Shown: positions 18,472 to 28,040, counted from the first letter of the stretch. The stretch is DNA of 64,000 nucleotides from Burkholderia sp. BCC1644 (GCF_902833225.1 NZ_CADFEI010000031.1:1-64000); one strand, 5' to 3'. The notes: generated by a model from the letters alone, not told the origin. Numbers and translations are program-made.

Positions 18472-20454
18472 ATGTCTGCGATTGAATCGGTTCTTCACGA
18501 AACCCGTCAGTTTGCGCCGCCCGCGGCGCTCGAGAAGGCGGCAACCATTTCCGGCATGCCGGCCTATCGTGCGCTCGCCGCCGAGGCCGAAAACGATTAC
18601 GAAGGATTCTGGGCGCGTCTCGCGCGCGAGGGTCTTGCGTGGCACAAGCCGTTCACGAAAGTGCTCGACGAGTCCAACGCGCCGTTCTACAAGTGGTTCG
18701 ACGACGGCGAGCTGAACGCGTCGTACAACTGCCTCGACCGTCACGTCGAAGCCGGCAACGGCGAGCGCGTCGCGGTGATCTTCGAGGCCGACGACGGCAC
18801 GGTCACGCGCGTCACCTATGCGGATCTGCTGGCGCGCGTGTCGCGCTTCGCGAATGCGCTGAAGAAACGCGGGATCGGCAAGGGCGATCGCGTCGTCATC
18901 TATATTCCGATGTCGATCGAAGGCATCGTCGCGATGCAGGCCTGCGCGCGCATCGGCGCGACGCACTCGGTCGTGTTCGGCGGCTTCTCCGCGAAATCGC
19001 TGAACGAGCGGCTCGTCGACGTCGGCGCGGTCGCGCTGATCACGGCCGACGAACAGGCTCGCGGCGGCAAGACGCTGCCGCTCAAGAGCATCGCCGACGA
19101 AGCGATCGCGATGGGCGGCTGCGAAGCGGTGAAGAGCGTGATCGTCTATCGCCGCACCGGCGGCAAGGTCGACTGGCACGCCGACCGCGACCTGTGGATG
19201 CACGAGATCGCCGACGGCGAGTCCGACACGTGCGCGCCGGAATGGGTTGGCGCCGAGCATCCGCTGTTCATCCTGTATACGTCGGGCTCGACCGGCAAGC
19301 CGAAGGGCGTGCAGCACAGCACGGGCGGCTACCTGCTGTGGGCCGCGCAGACGATGAAGTGGACCTTCGACTGGAAACCCGACGACGTGTTCTGGTGCAC
19401 GGCCGACATCGGCTGGGTCACGGGCCACACGTACATCACGTACGGCCCGCTCGCGTGCGGCGGCACGCAGGTCGTGTTCGAAGGCGTGCCGACCTATCCG
19501 GACGCAGGCCGCTTCTGGAAGATGATCGGCGACCACAAGGTCACCGTGTTCTACACCGCGCCGACCGCGATCCGTTCGCTGATCAAGGCGGCCGAAGCCG
19601 ACGACAAGGTGCATCCGAAGAGCCATGACCTGTCGAGCCTGCGCATCATCGGCACGGTCGGCGAACCGATCAATCCGGAAGCATGGATGTGGTATCACAA
19701 GCACGTCGGCCAGGAGCGCTGCCCGATCGTCGATACGTGGTGGCAGACCGAGACGGGCGGCCACATGATCACGCCGCTGCCGGGCGCCACGCCGACCGTG
19801 CCCGGTTCGTGCACGCTGCCGCTGCCGGGCATCATGGCCGCGGTGGTCGACGAGACGGGCCAGGATGTGCCGAACGGGCAGGGCGGCATCCTCGTCGTCA
19901 AGCGCCCGTGGCCGGCGATGATCCGCACGATCTGGGGCGACCCGGAACGCTTCAAGAAGAGCTACTACCCGGAAGAACTCGGTGGCACGCTGTATCTCGC
20001 CGGCGACGGCACCGTGCGTGACAAGGACACCGGCTACTTCACGATCATGGGCCGGATCGACGACGTGCTGAACGTGTCGGGCCACCGGCTCGGCACGATG
20101 GAAATCGAATCGGCGCTGGTCTCGCACGAACTCGTGGCCGAAGCGGCCGTGGTCGGCCGTCCGGACGATACGACGGGCGAGGCGGTCGTTGCGTTTGTCG
20201 TGCTGAAGCGTTCGCGTCCGGAAGGCGAGGAAGCCGCGGCGCTCGCGAAGACGCTGCGCGACTGGGTCGGCAAGCAGATCGGGCCGATCGCGAAGCCGAA
20301 GGACATCCGCTTCGGCGACAACCTCCCGAAGACACGTTCCGGCAAGATCATGCGGCGCCTGCTGCGCTCGCTCGCGAAGGGCGAGGCGATCACGCAGGAT
20401 ACGTCCACGCTCGAGAATCCGGCCATCCTCGAACAGCTCACGGAAGTGCGCTGA
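18472..20454 (+). CDS. acs: Acetyl-CoA synthetase
   Basis: 660 residues, the usual Acs length. It activates acetate to acetyl-CoA through acetyl-AMP. The AMP-binding signature LYTSGSTGKPKGVQHS lies near residue 268, DTWWQTETGGHMITPLPG near residue 420, and the C-terminal KTRSGKIMRRLLR holds the Lys that is acetylated in homologues to switch the enzyme off. MSAIESVLHETRQF is a usual Burkholderia N-terminus. A terminator follows, then a DUF4212/symporter pair that probably imports acetate or another short organic acid. Confidence 0.97.
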   Translation: MSAIESVLHETRQFAPPAALEKAATISGMPAYRALAAEAENDYEGFWARLAREGLAWHKPFTKVLDESNAPFYKWFDDGELNASYNCLDRHVEAGNGERVAVIFEADDGTVTRVTYADLLARVSRFANALKKRGIGKGDRVVIYIPMSIEGIVAMQACARIGATHSVVFGGFSAKSLNERLVDVGAVALITADEQARGGKTLPLKSIADEAIAMGGCEAVKSVIVYRRTGGKVDWHADRDLWMHEIADGESDTCAPEWVGAEHPLFILYTSGSTGKPKGVQHSTGGYLLWAAQTMKWTFDWKPDDVFWCTADIGWVTGHTYITYGPLACGGTQVVFEGVPTYPDAGRFWKMIGDHKVTVFYTAPTAIRSLIKAAEADDKVHPKSHDLSSLRIIGTVGEPINPEAWMWYHKHVGQERCPIVDTWWQTETGGHMITPLPGATPTVPGSCTLPLPGIMAAVVDETGQDVPNGQGGILVVKRPWPAMIRTIWGDPERFKKSYYPEELGGTLYLAGDGTVRDKDTGYFTIMGRIDDVLNVSGHRLGTMEIESALVSHELVAEAAVVGRPDDTTGEAVVAFVVLKRSRPEGEEAAALAKTLRDWVGKQIGPIAKPKDIRFGDNLPKTRSGKIMRRLLRSLAKGEAITQDTSTLENPAILEQLTEVR

Positions 20455-20481
20455 TCGTAGCGGTCGCGCATCTCGCGCACG

Positions 20482-20524
20482 AGCCCCTGCGCGGCAATCC
20501 CGATTGCCCGCGCAGGGGCTTTTT
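20482..20524 (+). terminator. Rho-independent terminator after acs
   Basis: Stem AGCCCCTGCGCGGGCAAT-like: AGCCCCTGCGCGGCAATC pairs with GATTGCCCGCGCAGGGGCT, followed by TTTTT. The right end abuts the next gene, so a TTG start at 20523 for that gene is unlikely. Confidence 0.92.
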
Positions 20525-20537
20525 GCTACATAACGGC

Positions 20538-20882
20538 ATGATCGTTCCGACCCGTTCGGCGCCTGCTGCGCCACCGCCCGTTCCCGAGCCGCTCGCGCGT
20601 GCCCACGCGCGCTACTGGCGCTTCAACGTCGCGCTGATCGCGGTGCTGATGGTGATCGGTTTTTCGGTATCGTTCATCGTGCCGTTCTTCGGGCCCGCGC
20701 TCGCGGGCATCCGCTTCGCCGGGTTCAGCCTGCCGTTCTATGTCGGCGCGCAGGGTGCGATTCTGGTGTATCTCGTGCTGATCGTCGTCTACATCGGGCT
20801 GATGCAGCGCGCGGACCGCACGCTGCGCCGCGCGTACGACGATCATGCGGCGCAGGCCGGTAACGTGAACGGCGGGCGCTGA
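20538..20882 (+). CDS. DUF4212 small subunit of a sodium:solute symporter
   Basis: 114 residues, two transmembrane helices: FNVALIAVLMVIGFSVSFIVP and the one around GAQGAILVYLVLIVVYIGLM. ARYWRFNV... and FYVGAQGAILVYLVLI match the DUF4212 (symporter small accessory) family, always found beside a large sodium:solute symporter, as here (3-bp gap). The ATG at 20538 is used; no strong Shine-Dalgarno is visible. Role: accessory to the transporter encoded next. Confidence 0.88.
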   Translation: MIVPTRSAPAAPPPVPEPLARAHARYWRFNVALIAVLMVIGFSVSFIVPFFGPALAGIRFAGFSLPFYVGAQGAILVYLVLIVVYIGLMQRADRTLRRAYDDHAAQAGNVNGGR

Positions 20883-20885
20883 TTC

Positions 20886-22901
20886 ATGCTGACGCATCGA
20901 CTGATCCGCGCGTACGCGCTCTACACGCTGGGGTTTCTCGGGTTCGTGCTGCTGATGTGGCGGATCGAGCGCGCGACCGGCTCCGGCGTCTGGATCGGCT
21001 ACGTGTTCCTGTTCGTACCGATCGCCGTGTATGCGGTGATCGGGCTGCTGTCGCGCACGTCCGATCTCGTCGAATACTACGTGGCCGGGCGGCGCGTGCC
21101 GTCCGCGTTCAACGGGATGGCGACGGCGGCCGACTGGCTGTCGGCCGCGTCGTTCATCGGTCTGGCGGGATCGCTGTACTCGACCGGCTACGACGCGCTC
21201 GCGTACGTGATGGGCTGGACCGGCGGGTTCTGCCTCGTCGCGTTCCTGCTCGCACCGTATGTGCGCAAGCTCGCGCGCTACACGATTCCCGATTTTCTCG
21301 GCACGCGTTTTTCGAGCACGGCCGTGCGCGCGCTCGCGGCGGGCGCGGCGATCCTGTGTTCGTTCGTGTATCTGGTCGCGCAGATCCAGGGGATCGGCCT
21401 GATCGCGACGCGCTTCATCGGCGTCGATTTCGCGATCGGGATCTTCTGCGGGCTCGCGGGCATTCTCGTGTGCTCGTTTCTCGGCGGGATGCGCGCGGTC
21501 ACGTGGACGCAGGTCGCGCAGTACATCATCCTGATCAGCGCGATCCTGATTCCGGTGTCGCTGATCGCGATGAAGAACGGACTTGGCCCGGTGCCGCAGT
21601 TCAATTACGGCAAGCTGATGGAGCGTGTCGCGGCGCGCGAGGCGCAGGTGCGCGATGCGTCCGACGAGCAGCAGGTGCGCGACGCGTACCGCCGGCAGGC
21701 CTCGGATATCCAGACGCGGCTCGACCGGCTGCCGGCATCCTATGCGGACGCACGCCGGCATCTCACCGATCAGCTTGCCGACCTGCGGCGCCACAACGGG
21801 CCGCTGCGCGAGATCAGCCAGCGCGAGCGCGAACTGGCCGATTTCCCGCGCGACCCGGCGGCGGCGCGCGTCGCGTGGACGCAGGCGCGTGACGACCTGC
21901 TGGCGCGCGCCGAGCCGCCCGTGCCGATGCACGAGCCGTTTCCCGCCGCGAGCGAAGACGAACGCAAGCCGCGCGAGCGCAATTTCCTCGCGTTGCTGCT
22001 GTGCCTTTCACTCGGCACCGCGAGCCTGCCGCACATCCTGACGCGCTACAACACGACCACGTCGGTCGCGTCGGCGCGACGCTCGGTCGGCTGGACGCTG
22101 TTCTTCATTGCGCTGTTCTATTTGAGCGTGCCGGTGCTCGCGGTGCTGATCAAGTACGAGATCCTCGCGAACCTCGTCGGGCGGCCGTTCGCCGAATTGC
22201 CGGCGTGGGTCACGCAATGGCATCACTTCGAACCGGACCTGATCAGCGTCGTCGAGGTGATTCGCGACGGCATCGTGCACTGGTCGGAAATCCAGATGCA
22301 GCCGGACATGGTCGTGCTGGCCGCGCCGGAAATCGCGGGACTGCCGTATGTCGTGTCGGGGCTGATCGCGGCCGGTGCGCTTGCCGCGGCGCTGTCGACC
22401 GCGGACGGGCTGCTGCTGACGATCGCGAACGCGCTGTCGCACGATGTCTATTACTGCATGGTCGCGCCTGACGCGTCGAGCCAGCGGCGCGTGACGATCT
22501 CGAAGGTATTGCTGCTCGGCGTCGCGCTGTTCGCGTCGTATGTCGCGTCGCTCAATACCGGGAAGATCCTGTTTCTCGTCGGTGCCGCGTTTTCGCTGGC
22601 GGCCTCGAGCTTCTTTCCGGTGCTGGTGCTCGGCGTGTTCTGGAAGCGCACGACGACGCGTGGTGCCATCGCCGGGATGGTGACGGGGTTGACGGTGTGC
22701 GTGTACTACATCGTGTCGACGTATCCGTTCTTCACGCAATGGACCGGGTTCGCGGGGCGCACGTGGTTCGGGATCGAGCCGATCAGCTCGGGGGTGTTCG
22801 GGGTGCCGGCGGGGTTTGCGGTGGCGATCGTCGTGAGTCTGTTCGATCGAAAGCCGGATGAATACACGCGGGCATTGGTGGATTACATCAGGCATCCGTG
22901 A
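20886..22901 (+). CDS. Sodium:solute symporter, large subunit (VC_2705-type)
   Basis: 671 residues, about 13 hydrophobic helices of the SSS family (LVEYYVAGRRVPSAFNGMATAADWLSAASFIGLAGSLY; later ALSTADGLLLTIANALSHDVYY). A long hydrophilic insert of roughly 120 residues (REAQVRDASDEQQVRDAYRR...) splits the helices in the middle and is typical of this subgroup. Paired with DUF4212 and placed after acs, it probably brings in acetate or a related carboxylate; substrate is inferred from context. It partners with the 114-residue subunit upstream. Confidence 0.88.
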   Translation: MLTHRLIRAYALYTLGFLGFVLLMWRIERATGSGVWIGYVFLFVPIAVYAVIGLLSRTSDLVEYYVAGRRVPSAFNGMATAADWLSAASFIGLAGSLYSTGYDALAYVMGWTGGFCLVAFLLAPYVRKLARYTIPDFLGTRFSSTAVRALAAGAAILCSFVYLVAQIQGIGLIATRFIGVDFAIGIFCGLAGILVCSFLGGMRAVTWTQVAQYIILISAILIPVSLIAMKNGLGPVPQFNYGKLMERVAAREAQVRDASDEQQVRDAYRRQASDIQTRLDRLPASYADARRHLTDQLADLRRHNGPLREISQRERELADFPRDPAAARVAWTQARDDLLARAEPPVPMHEPFPAASEDERKPRERNFLALLLCLSLGTASLPHILTRYNTTTSVASARRSVGWTLFFIALFYLSVPVLAVLIKYEILANLVGRPFAELPAWVTQWHHFEPDLISVVEVIRDGIVHWSEIQMQPDMVVLAAPEIAGLPYVVSGLIAAGALAAALSTADGLLLTIANALSHDVYYCMVAPDASSQRRVTISKVLLLGVALFASYVASLNTGKILFLVGAAFSLAASSFFPVLVLGVFWKRTTTRGAIAGMVTGLTVCVYYIVSTYPFFTQWTGFAGRTWFGIEPISSGVFGVPAGFAVAIVVSLFDRKPDEYTRALVDYIRHP

Positions 22902-22965
22902 TGCGGGTGTCGTCCGGCATGCTCACGTGCCGGAACCCGCCCGTACCGGCGGCGCGACGGGTGGG

Positions 22966-23568
22966 TCAGAGCGCGGAAATGCCGAGCTCGGCCCCCTTGG
23001 TCGTCTGCACCCGACTGAAGTCGCAGCTTCCGTCCGTCATGCCATTGGCGTTCGGTATCGCGACGCAGACATAGGCACGGATGCCGTGCGGCAGTGCCAC
23101 GTGCCGAAACTCGCCGACCTTGATCGTCGCGACCCGGTCAACGGCAAATCGATCGTTGATCGGTGTCGCGCTCGACGGGATCGACATCGTCACTTCCGAC
23201 GCGGCGTTCCCGGTTTGCGACTTCAGCGTCTGGCTGCTGCCGATATCACCGTTGACCGAGAAGCGTATTGCCGCCTGTCCTTCGGACACGCGTTGAACCG
23301 TGACCGCGAGCGTCGGCATGGCGATTCCCGCCGCGCATTTGCCGGCAGCGCACTCGCGTATGGAAAGAAGCGTGCGAAATTGGGAGGCGGACTGACCGAT
23401 GACCGACACGTCGGTCGACGATCCGCCGTCGCGCAACGATTTCTCGAACGGCGGGGGAGACGTTACCGCGACGGTGGTACTGATCGACGGCGGCGAAAAT
23501 GCCGTTGCGCAAGCTGACAGCATCGTCGCAGCGACAACCGTCAAGGCGAACCCTGGACTGAATCGCAT
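22966..23568 (-). CDS. Putative lipoprotein of unknown function
   Basis: 200 residues. The start MRFSPGFALTVVAATMLSAC gives a lipoprotein signal peptide with lipobox L-S-A-C at about residue 20; longer in-frame starts would bury it. The mature part is beta-rich (STTVAVTSPPPFEKSL, LAVTVQRVSEGQAAIRFSVN) and holds a Cys pair (IRECAAGKCAAG) plus further Cys (YVCVA, SCDFS) that could form disulfides in the periplasm. No family recognised. GC content is lower than in neighbouring housekeeping genes. Confidence 0.7.
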   Translation of the reverse strand: MRFSPGFALTVVAATMLSACATAFSPPSISTTVAVTSPPPFEKSLRDGGSSTDVSVIGQSASQFRTLLSIRECAAGKCAAGIAMPTLAVTVQRVSEGQAAIRFSVNGDIGSSQTLKSQTGNAASEVTMSIPSSATPINDRFAVDRVATIKVGEFRHVALPHGIRAYVCVAIPNANGMTDGSCDFSRVQTTKGAELGISAL

Positions 23569-23717
23569 GGATCTGACTCGCGGAGCTGAAACCTCGGATA
23601 TCGTCAGAAGAATACACATCTTTAGCGTGTGGTGTTCGGGATTCGATGCGCGACGTGCGCTCGGCCCGAACGACAAAGCGGACCGGCCGCGCAGGGTGCC
23701 GATCCGCTTCCTGGCGA

Positions 23718-24323
23718 TCAGTTTGAACCGAATTTGTCGGTCGGCAGATTGATTCCGCTCAGTTTCCAGGACCAGAGGCCGTCACGCTTGAAGACAAACG
23801 TCACCTCGTCGTCCGTTCCTTTTCGCGCCGTTGCGGTGACAGTCGACCAGCTCTTGTAGCCTACCGAATAGTCGGCCTTCGGCGTGCTGGCGGATGTTTG
23901 CGGTGCGGCGGCGGCGGACCCCGCATGAGCCCTTTCCGACGGTTCGGAAGAGGATGCCGGTACGCTGGAGCGCACCGGTTTGGCCGCTCCCTGAGCCATC
24001 ATGGTCATGACGCCCGCCGGTGTAACCATGGTGTCGATGACCTGATTCGCAATGCCCATTGCCATCATCATTCCCAGACCAGCGAATGAATTTCCATTCA
24101 GGTCGGGCGAATTCGCGATTTTCGCCTGCATCACGGTCATGAGTTGCGCACGCAGGCTTTCGCGCAGCGATGGAAAGTCGACGTGCGAGGAAAACGAATC
24201 GGGATCCTTGTCGGCGATGGCCGATCGCAACTGATACATCGTGATGTACGGGCTCGCATAACTGGATGCCACGCCCGCGGCGATAGCGATCCCGGCGATC
24301 GCTATCCGTGTTTTCTTTTTCAT
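23718..24323 (-). CDS. DUF2939 domain protein, exported or membrane-anchored
   Basis: 201 residues. N-terminal hydrophobic segment (RIAIAGIAIAAGVASSYASP) followed by YITMYQLRSAIADKDPDSFSSHVDFPSLRESLRAQL, the DUF2939 pattern (a short repeat on regulating 'ADKD' and 'VDFPALRxSL' motifs). A Ser/Ala/Pro-rich linker (about residues 115-148) leads to a C-terminal beta domain ending in LWSWKLSGINLP, as in many DUF2939 proteins. Function is unknown. It lies just upstream, on the same strand, of the putative lipoprotein. Confidence 0.8.
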   Translation of the reverse strand: MKKKTRIAIAGIAIAAGVASSYASPYITMYQLRSAIADKDPDSFSSHVDFPSLRESLRAQLMTVMQAKIANSPDLNGNSFAGLGMMMAMGIANQVIDTMVTPAGVMTMMAQGAAKPVRSSVPASSSEPSERAHAGSAAAAPQTSASTPKADYSVGYKSWSTVTATARKGTDDEVTFVFKRDGLWSWKLSGINLPTDKFGSN

Positions 24324-24697
24324 GGTCTCTACGCGCGTTTATATCGTTTATCGGGAAGTCAGTTTAACGGCCGCATACCGGAAAATTTGAGTTGCCGACG
24401 ATCTGCGATTCCGATATGCGGTCGTCATTCAATTTCGACGGACGGATTGAGTGAGGCTTCGTCGGGTCGAGAAAGACAATGAAGCAATCGGGAGCGCATT
24501 GAATTGCATGGCCTGCGCCATGCGTTCGATGCATGGCGGCGAAAAGCGATGCGAAGCGCGTGATGGCGGGTGTGTCGGCGCAGCGCGCGCGTCCGGGGCA
24601 GGCGGGGGGCGAATCGACGATGCAAGAAGAACGCATCAGGGGTGCCGCCAACAGTCGACACGCCGACGATTGGCGGGCGCTTTGGCGTGCTGAAACG
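24324..24697. other. Intergenic region, no gene recognised
   Basis: About 375 bp between the DUF2939 gene and the tRNA terminator. Short open frames exist on both strands, but none has a family resemblance or good Shine-Dalgarno. No copy of the tRNA 3' end was found in it. Confidence 0.5.
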
Positions 24698-24723
24698 AAA
24701 AACGGGCCGAGCGGCCCGTTTTT
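24698..24723 (-). terminator. Terminator of the tRNA-Ser transcript
   Basis: AAAAACGGGCC / GGCCCGTTTTT hairpin with a short loop, 10 bp beyond the tRNA 3' end on its strand. Confidence 0.88.
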
Positions 24724-24733
24724 GCTGATGTCC

Positions 24734-24824
24734 TGGCGGAGAGAGGGGGATTCGAACCCCCGATAGGCGATTAACCTATACACGCTTTCCAGGCGTGCGA
24801 CTTAAACCACTCATCCATCTCTCC
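24734..24824 (-). tRNA. tRNA-Ser (anticodon GGA)
   Basis: 91 bases including the encoded CCA. The acceptor stem GGAGAGA pairs with TCTCTCC. The anticodon arm ACGCC-TGGAAAG-type loop holds GGA, reading UCC/UCU. The long variable arm typical of class II tRNASer is present (TATAGGTTAATCGCCTA), and the T-arm reads GGGGGTTCGAATCCCCC. Confidence 0.97.
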
Positions 24825-24881
24825 GGAAGACCGAGAGTATAGCAAACTCTGGCGGCAGCTCGCCACTTCCTTCCGCAATCG

Positions 24882-27062
24882 TCAAAAATCCGTCGTCATC
24901 GACAGCCACACCGACCGCGGATCGCCCTGCGTCAGATACCCGCCGATCGTCGACGACCAGTACGACTTGTTCGCGACGTTGCGTACGGTCGCGCGGAACG
25001 TCGTCTTCTTGCCGAACACGTCCGTCGCGTAGCGCGCACCGAGGTCGAAGCGGTCCCACGCCTGGATCGACATCGTGTTCGCGACGTCCAGGTACTGCGG
25101 CCCCGTGTGGATCCAGCGCGCAGTCAGCGTGAGCCCGTTCAGCATCGGCACGTCGTATTCCGCGCCCGCGTTGAACAGGAACGACGGCACGCCGATCGGC
25201 CGGTTGCCGTCGTTCGCACCACCTGCCGTGTTCTGCAGCGTCGCATTGAGGTACGTCGCGCCTGCGATCAGCCGCACGCCTTTCCACGGTTCGCCGTACA
25301 CGGCCGTTTCGATGCCGCGGTGCCGCTGCGTGCCGTCGGCGCCGAACAGGTTCGACGCCGGGTCGGTGTACGCCATCGGCTTCTCGATCTGGAACAGCGC
25401 AAGCGACGCACCGTACTTGTCGGTGTCGTAGCGGATCCCGGCTTCGACCTGCTTCGACCGGTACGGCGACAGCGCTTGACCCGCGTTGCGCGCGGTGCTC
25501 GGCGCGATCTCACCCTGCGCGAGCGCCTCGCTGCGGTTCGCGAAGATCGACACGTTGCGCCACGGTTTCACGACGAGGCCGAACACCGGCGTCGTGATCG
25601 CGTCGCTGTAGGCGGCCGTGACCGCGCCCGTGTAGTCGAAGTTGTCGACCGAGATCGACTGGCGGCGCGCGCCGATCGTGAACAGCACGCGGTCGTCGAG
25701 GAAGCCGAGCGTATCGGACACCGCGAAGCTGCGCAGCCAGGTCTTCGTCACCGTACCGGGATCGCTCATGTCGCCGCCCGTGTAGGCCGTCGCCGGGAAT
25801 CCGACCGGCGACGGATCGTAGAGCGTCGTCGGGAACGCATTCGACATCGTGTATGCGGACTGGCTGTCGATGCGGATGAACGACGCGCCGGCCGTCACGA
25901 AGTGCGACACGGGGCCGGTCGTGAAGCGGCCGCGCACGCCGGCTTCGGCGGATTGCGCATCTTCCTTGTGCGGCACGCTCAGGCGCGAGCCGGTCGTGCC
26001 GGACGACGAGTAGGTCGGCGTGTAGTAGTCGCCGTGCTCGTTCGTATGGCGCGCGCCGGCCGATACGTAGGCAGTCCACGCGGGCAGGAAATCGTATTCG
26101 GCGCGCACGATGCCGACCGTGTCCTCGAGCTCGCTGAAGCTCCACGGCTGCGCATAGTTGTGCGTCGCGGACGGCACGGCCGGCAACTGGTTGCCGCTGA
26201 TCAGCACGACGGGGCGGCCGTTGTCGATCCGCGCCCGCTGATACAGGAAGTCGCCGGACAGGCGCAGCTTGTCGCCGCGCCAGTCGAGCGATACGGCCGT
26301 CACGTTGTTGCGGTGGCGCTCGCCGTCGACGGCCGTGTCGCCGCCGCCGATCGACTGGTTCACGCGTACGCCGAACTGGCCTTCGCTGCCGAAGCGGCGG
26401 CCGATGTCCACGTGCGTGCCGAGCGAACCGGACGTGGCGCCGTCGACGGTGACGCGCGTGAGCGGCTTGTCGTCCGCGCGCTTCAACTGCAGGTTCACGC
26501 CGCCGCCAACCGCCGAATCGTTCGGCGATGCACCGCTCAGGAACGCATTCGCCCCCTTGAACACGTCGACGCGTTCGACCGCTTCGGTTTCGACGAGCTG
26601 TCGCGGCGTGACGCCGTACAGGCCGTTCAACGACACGTCGTCGCCGGCGAGTTCGAAACCGCGGATGACGAACACCTGCGAGAAGTTGCCGTAACCGGAC
26701 GCGCTGCGCACGGCCGGATCGTTGTCGAGCACGTCGGCGAGCGTGCGTGCCTGCTGGTCCTCGATCAGTTTCGACGTGTAGGTGGTCATGCTGAACGGCA
26801 CGTCGCTGGCCTTTTGCCGGCCGAGCACGCCGTAATCCGCACCACGCGCGACCTGGCCGCCCACGTAGGTCGGTGCGAGGTCGCCGGGCAGCGGCTCGGC
26901 GGCGCCGGTCACGGTGATCGACGGCAACACGGTTGCGTCGGGCGTCGCATTGGCGGCGGGAGCGGCCTGCTGGGCCCGCGCGGAGGCGGGAAGGGTACAG
27001 GCGAGCGCAATGCCGAAGGCAATCGGCGTGAGACGCCGGACAGGTAACGAAAGTGTCGACAT
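24882..27062 (-). CDS. TonB-dependent siderophore receptor
   Basis: 726 residues. A signal peptide (LTPIAFGIALACTLPASARA) leads to a TonB-box region, then a plug domain (LIEDQQARTLADVLDNDPAV ... VFVIRGFELAGDDVSLNGLYG ... VERVDVFKGANAFLSG) and a 22-strand barrel ending in WLSMTTDF with a terminal Phe. The plug and barrel motifs are those of ferric-siderophore receptors of the FhuA/FpvA/FhuE type; the particular siderophore cannot be named. The start at 27062 gives the best signal peptide. A near-perfect palindrome of Fur type lies 116 bp upstream. Confidence 0.92.
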   Translation of the reverse strand: MSTLSLPVRRLTPIAFGIALACTLPASARAQQAAPAANATPDATVLPSITVTGAAEPLPGDLAPTYVGGQVARGADYGVLGRQKASDVPFSMTTYTSKLIEDQQARTLADVLDNDPAVRSASGYGNFSQVFVIRGFELAGDDVSLNGLYGVTPRQLVETEAVERVDVFKGANAFLSGASPNDSAVGGGVNLQLKRADDKPLTRVTVDGATSGSLGTHVDIGRRFGSEGQFGVRVNQSIGGGDTAVDGERHRNNVTAVSLDWRGDKLRLSGDFLYQRARIDNGRPVVLISGNQLPAVPSATHNYAQPWSFSELEDTVGIVRAEYDFLPAWTAYVSAGARHTNEHGDYYTPTYSSSGTTGSRLSVPHKEDAQSAEAGVRGRFTTGPVSHFVTAGASFIRIDSQSAYTMSNAFPTTLYDPSPVGFPATAYTGGDMSDPGTVTKTWLRSFAVSDTLGFLDDRVLFTIGARRQSISVDNFDYTGAVTAAYSDAITTPVFGLVVKPWRNVSIFANRSEALAQGEIAPSTARNAGQALSPYRSKQVEAGIRYDTDKYGASLALFQIEKPMAYTDPASNLFGADGTQRHRGIETAVYGEPWKGVRLIAGATYLNATLQNTAGGANDGNRPIGVPSFLFNAGAEYDVPMLNGLTLTARWIHTGPQYLDVANTMSIQAWDRFDLGARYATDVFGKKTTFRATVRNVANKSYWSSTIGGYLTQGDPRSVWLSMTTDF

Positions 27063-27177
27063 GGGACGCAAATCGGGTGTGGTCGGTGATCCATCCCAGG
27101 GCGGCAAATCGGAATCCGGGCGGCGTGACGCGTCCGTACTGTCGCGGACGTGTTTTTATCAAGCGGCGGAGTCTAAC

Positions 27178-27202
27178 GTAAACGAGAATGATTGTCGTTT
27201 AC
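27178..27202. promoter_or_regulatory. Fur-type palindrome upstream of the siderophore receptor
   Basis: A 25-bp near-perfect dyad centred at 27190: GTAAACGA-g-AAT-g-ATT-g-TCGTTTAC. Its core matches the Fur consensus and the outer arms extend the symmetry. The rest of the 348-bp region 27063-27410, up to the LysE gene, holds no recognised gene. Confidence 0.75.
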
Positions 27203-27410
27203 AGAATAATCGGCTCACTATTCGGGAAAGCGGGTGGTCGCCGGGCAGGATCGCCGGTGCACAGTCGCCGAGCGAGGATCGCGATGAACATGCGATCATT
27301 GGCCGACGGCATTCGTCGTATCAAATGGCGCGCGTTGCTTTCTGTCCGCGCGGCCGATGGACGACGATGCCATCCGCTTCGACCGCTCTCTTCAGAAGGA
27401 ACGCCACGCC

Positions 27411-28040
27411 ATGTCGCTCTCCGCCTTGCTTGCATTCGCCCTGATCCTGTCCGTCGGCGTCGCGACGCCCGGCCCGACGGTGCTGCTCGCGATGAGCAAC
27501 GGCTCGCGGTACGGATTGCGTCACGCGATGGTCGGGATGCTCGGCGCCGTCACGGCCGACGTCGTGCTTGTCGCGCTGGTCGGTCTCGGCCTCGGCGTGC
27601 TGCTCGACGCGTCGGAAACGGCGTTCGTGACGCTGAAGCTGCTCGGCGCGGCGTGGCTTGCGTACGTCGGCGTCAGGATGCTGATGTCGAGCGGTAGCGC
27701 CGCGGTCGAGCAGGCAGACGTACCCGCGACGCCCGATCGCCGGACCGCCTTCCTGAAGAGCTTTTTCGTCGCGATGAGCAACCCGAAGTACTACCTGTTC
27801 ATGTCCGCGCTGCTGCCGCAGTTCGTCGACCGGTCGCACGCGATCGCGCCGCAGTACGCGATCCTCGCGGCGACGATCGTCGCGATCGATGTGATCGGGA
27901 TGACCGGTTACGCGCTGCTCGGCGTGCATTCGGTCCGCGTGTGGAAAGCGGCCGGGGAGAAGTGGCTGAACCGGGTCAGCGGGTCGCTGCTGCTGATGCT
28001 CGCGGGGTACGTCGCGTTGTATCGCAAGGCCGCTCACTGA
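27411..28040 (+). CDS. LysE/RhtB family exporter
   Basis: 209 residues, about six membrane helices. The N-terminal ALLAFALILSVGVATPGPTVLLAMSNGSRYG holds the family 'PGP' motif, and KSFFVAMSNPKYYLFM is the second signature. These proteins export amino acids or related molecules. The ATG at 27411 is chosen over an in-frame start at 27357 because GAAGGA sits about 12 bases before it and the hydrophobic first helix begins there. Substrate unknown. Confidence 0.88.
   Translation: MSLSALLAFALILSVGVATPGPTVLLAMSNGSRYGLRHAMVGMLGAVTADVVLVALVGLGLGVLLDASETAFVTLKLLGAAWLAYVGVRMLMSSGSAAVEQADVPATPDRRTAFLKSFFVAMSNPKYYLFMSALLPQFVDRSHAIAPQYAILAATIVAIDVIGMTGYALLGVHSVRVWKAAGEKWLNRVSGSLLLMLAGYVALYRKAAH

Noticed and set aside
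18283..20574. 763-codon frame opposite acs
   Set aside because: Antisense shadow of acs; no conserved motif.
24451..24693. 80-codon frame before the tRNA
   Set aside because: No Shine-Dalgarno, no family, Cys/Arg-rich composition of a chance frame.
22902..24733. Genomic island attached at tRNA-Ser
   Set aside because: No integrase and no copy of the tRNA 3' end at the far side; only two small genes.
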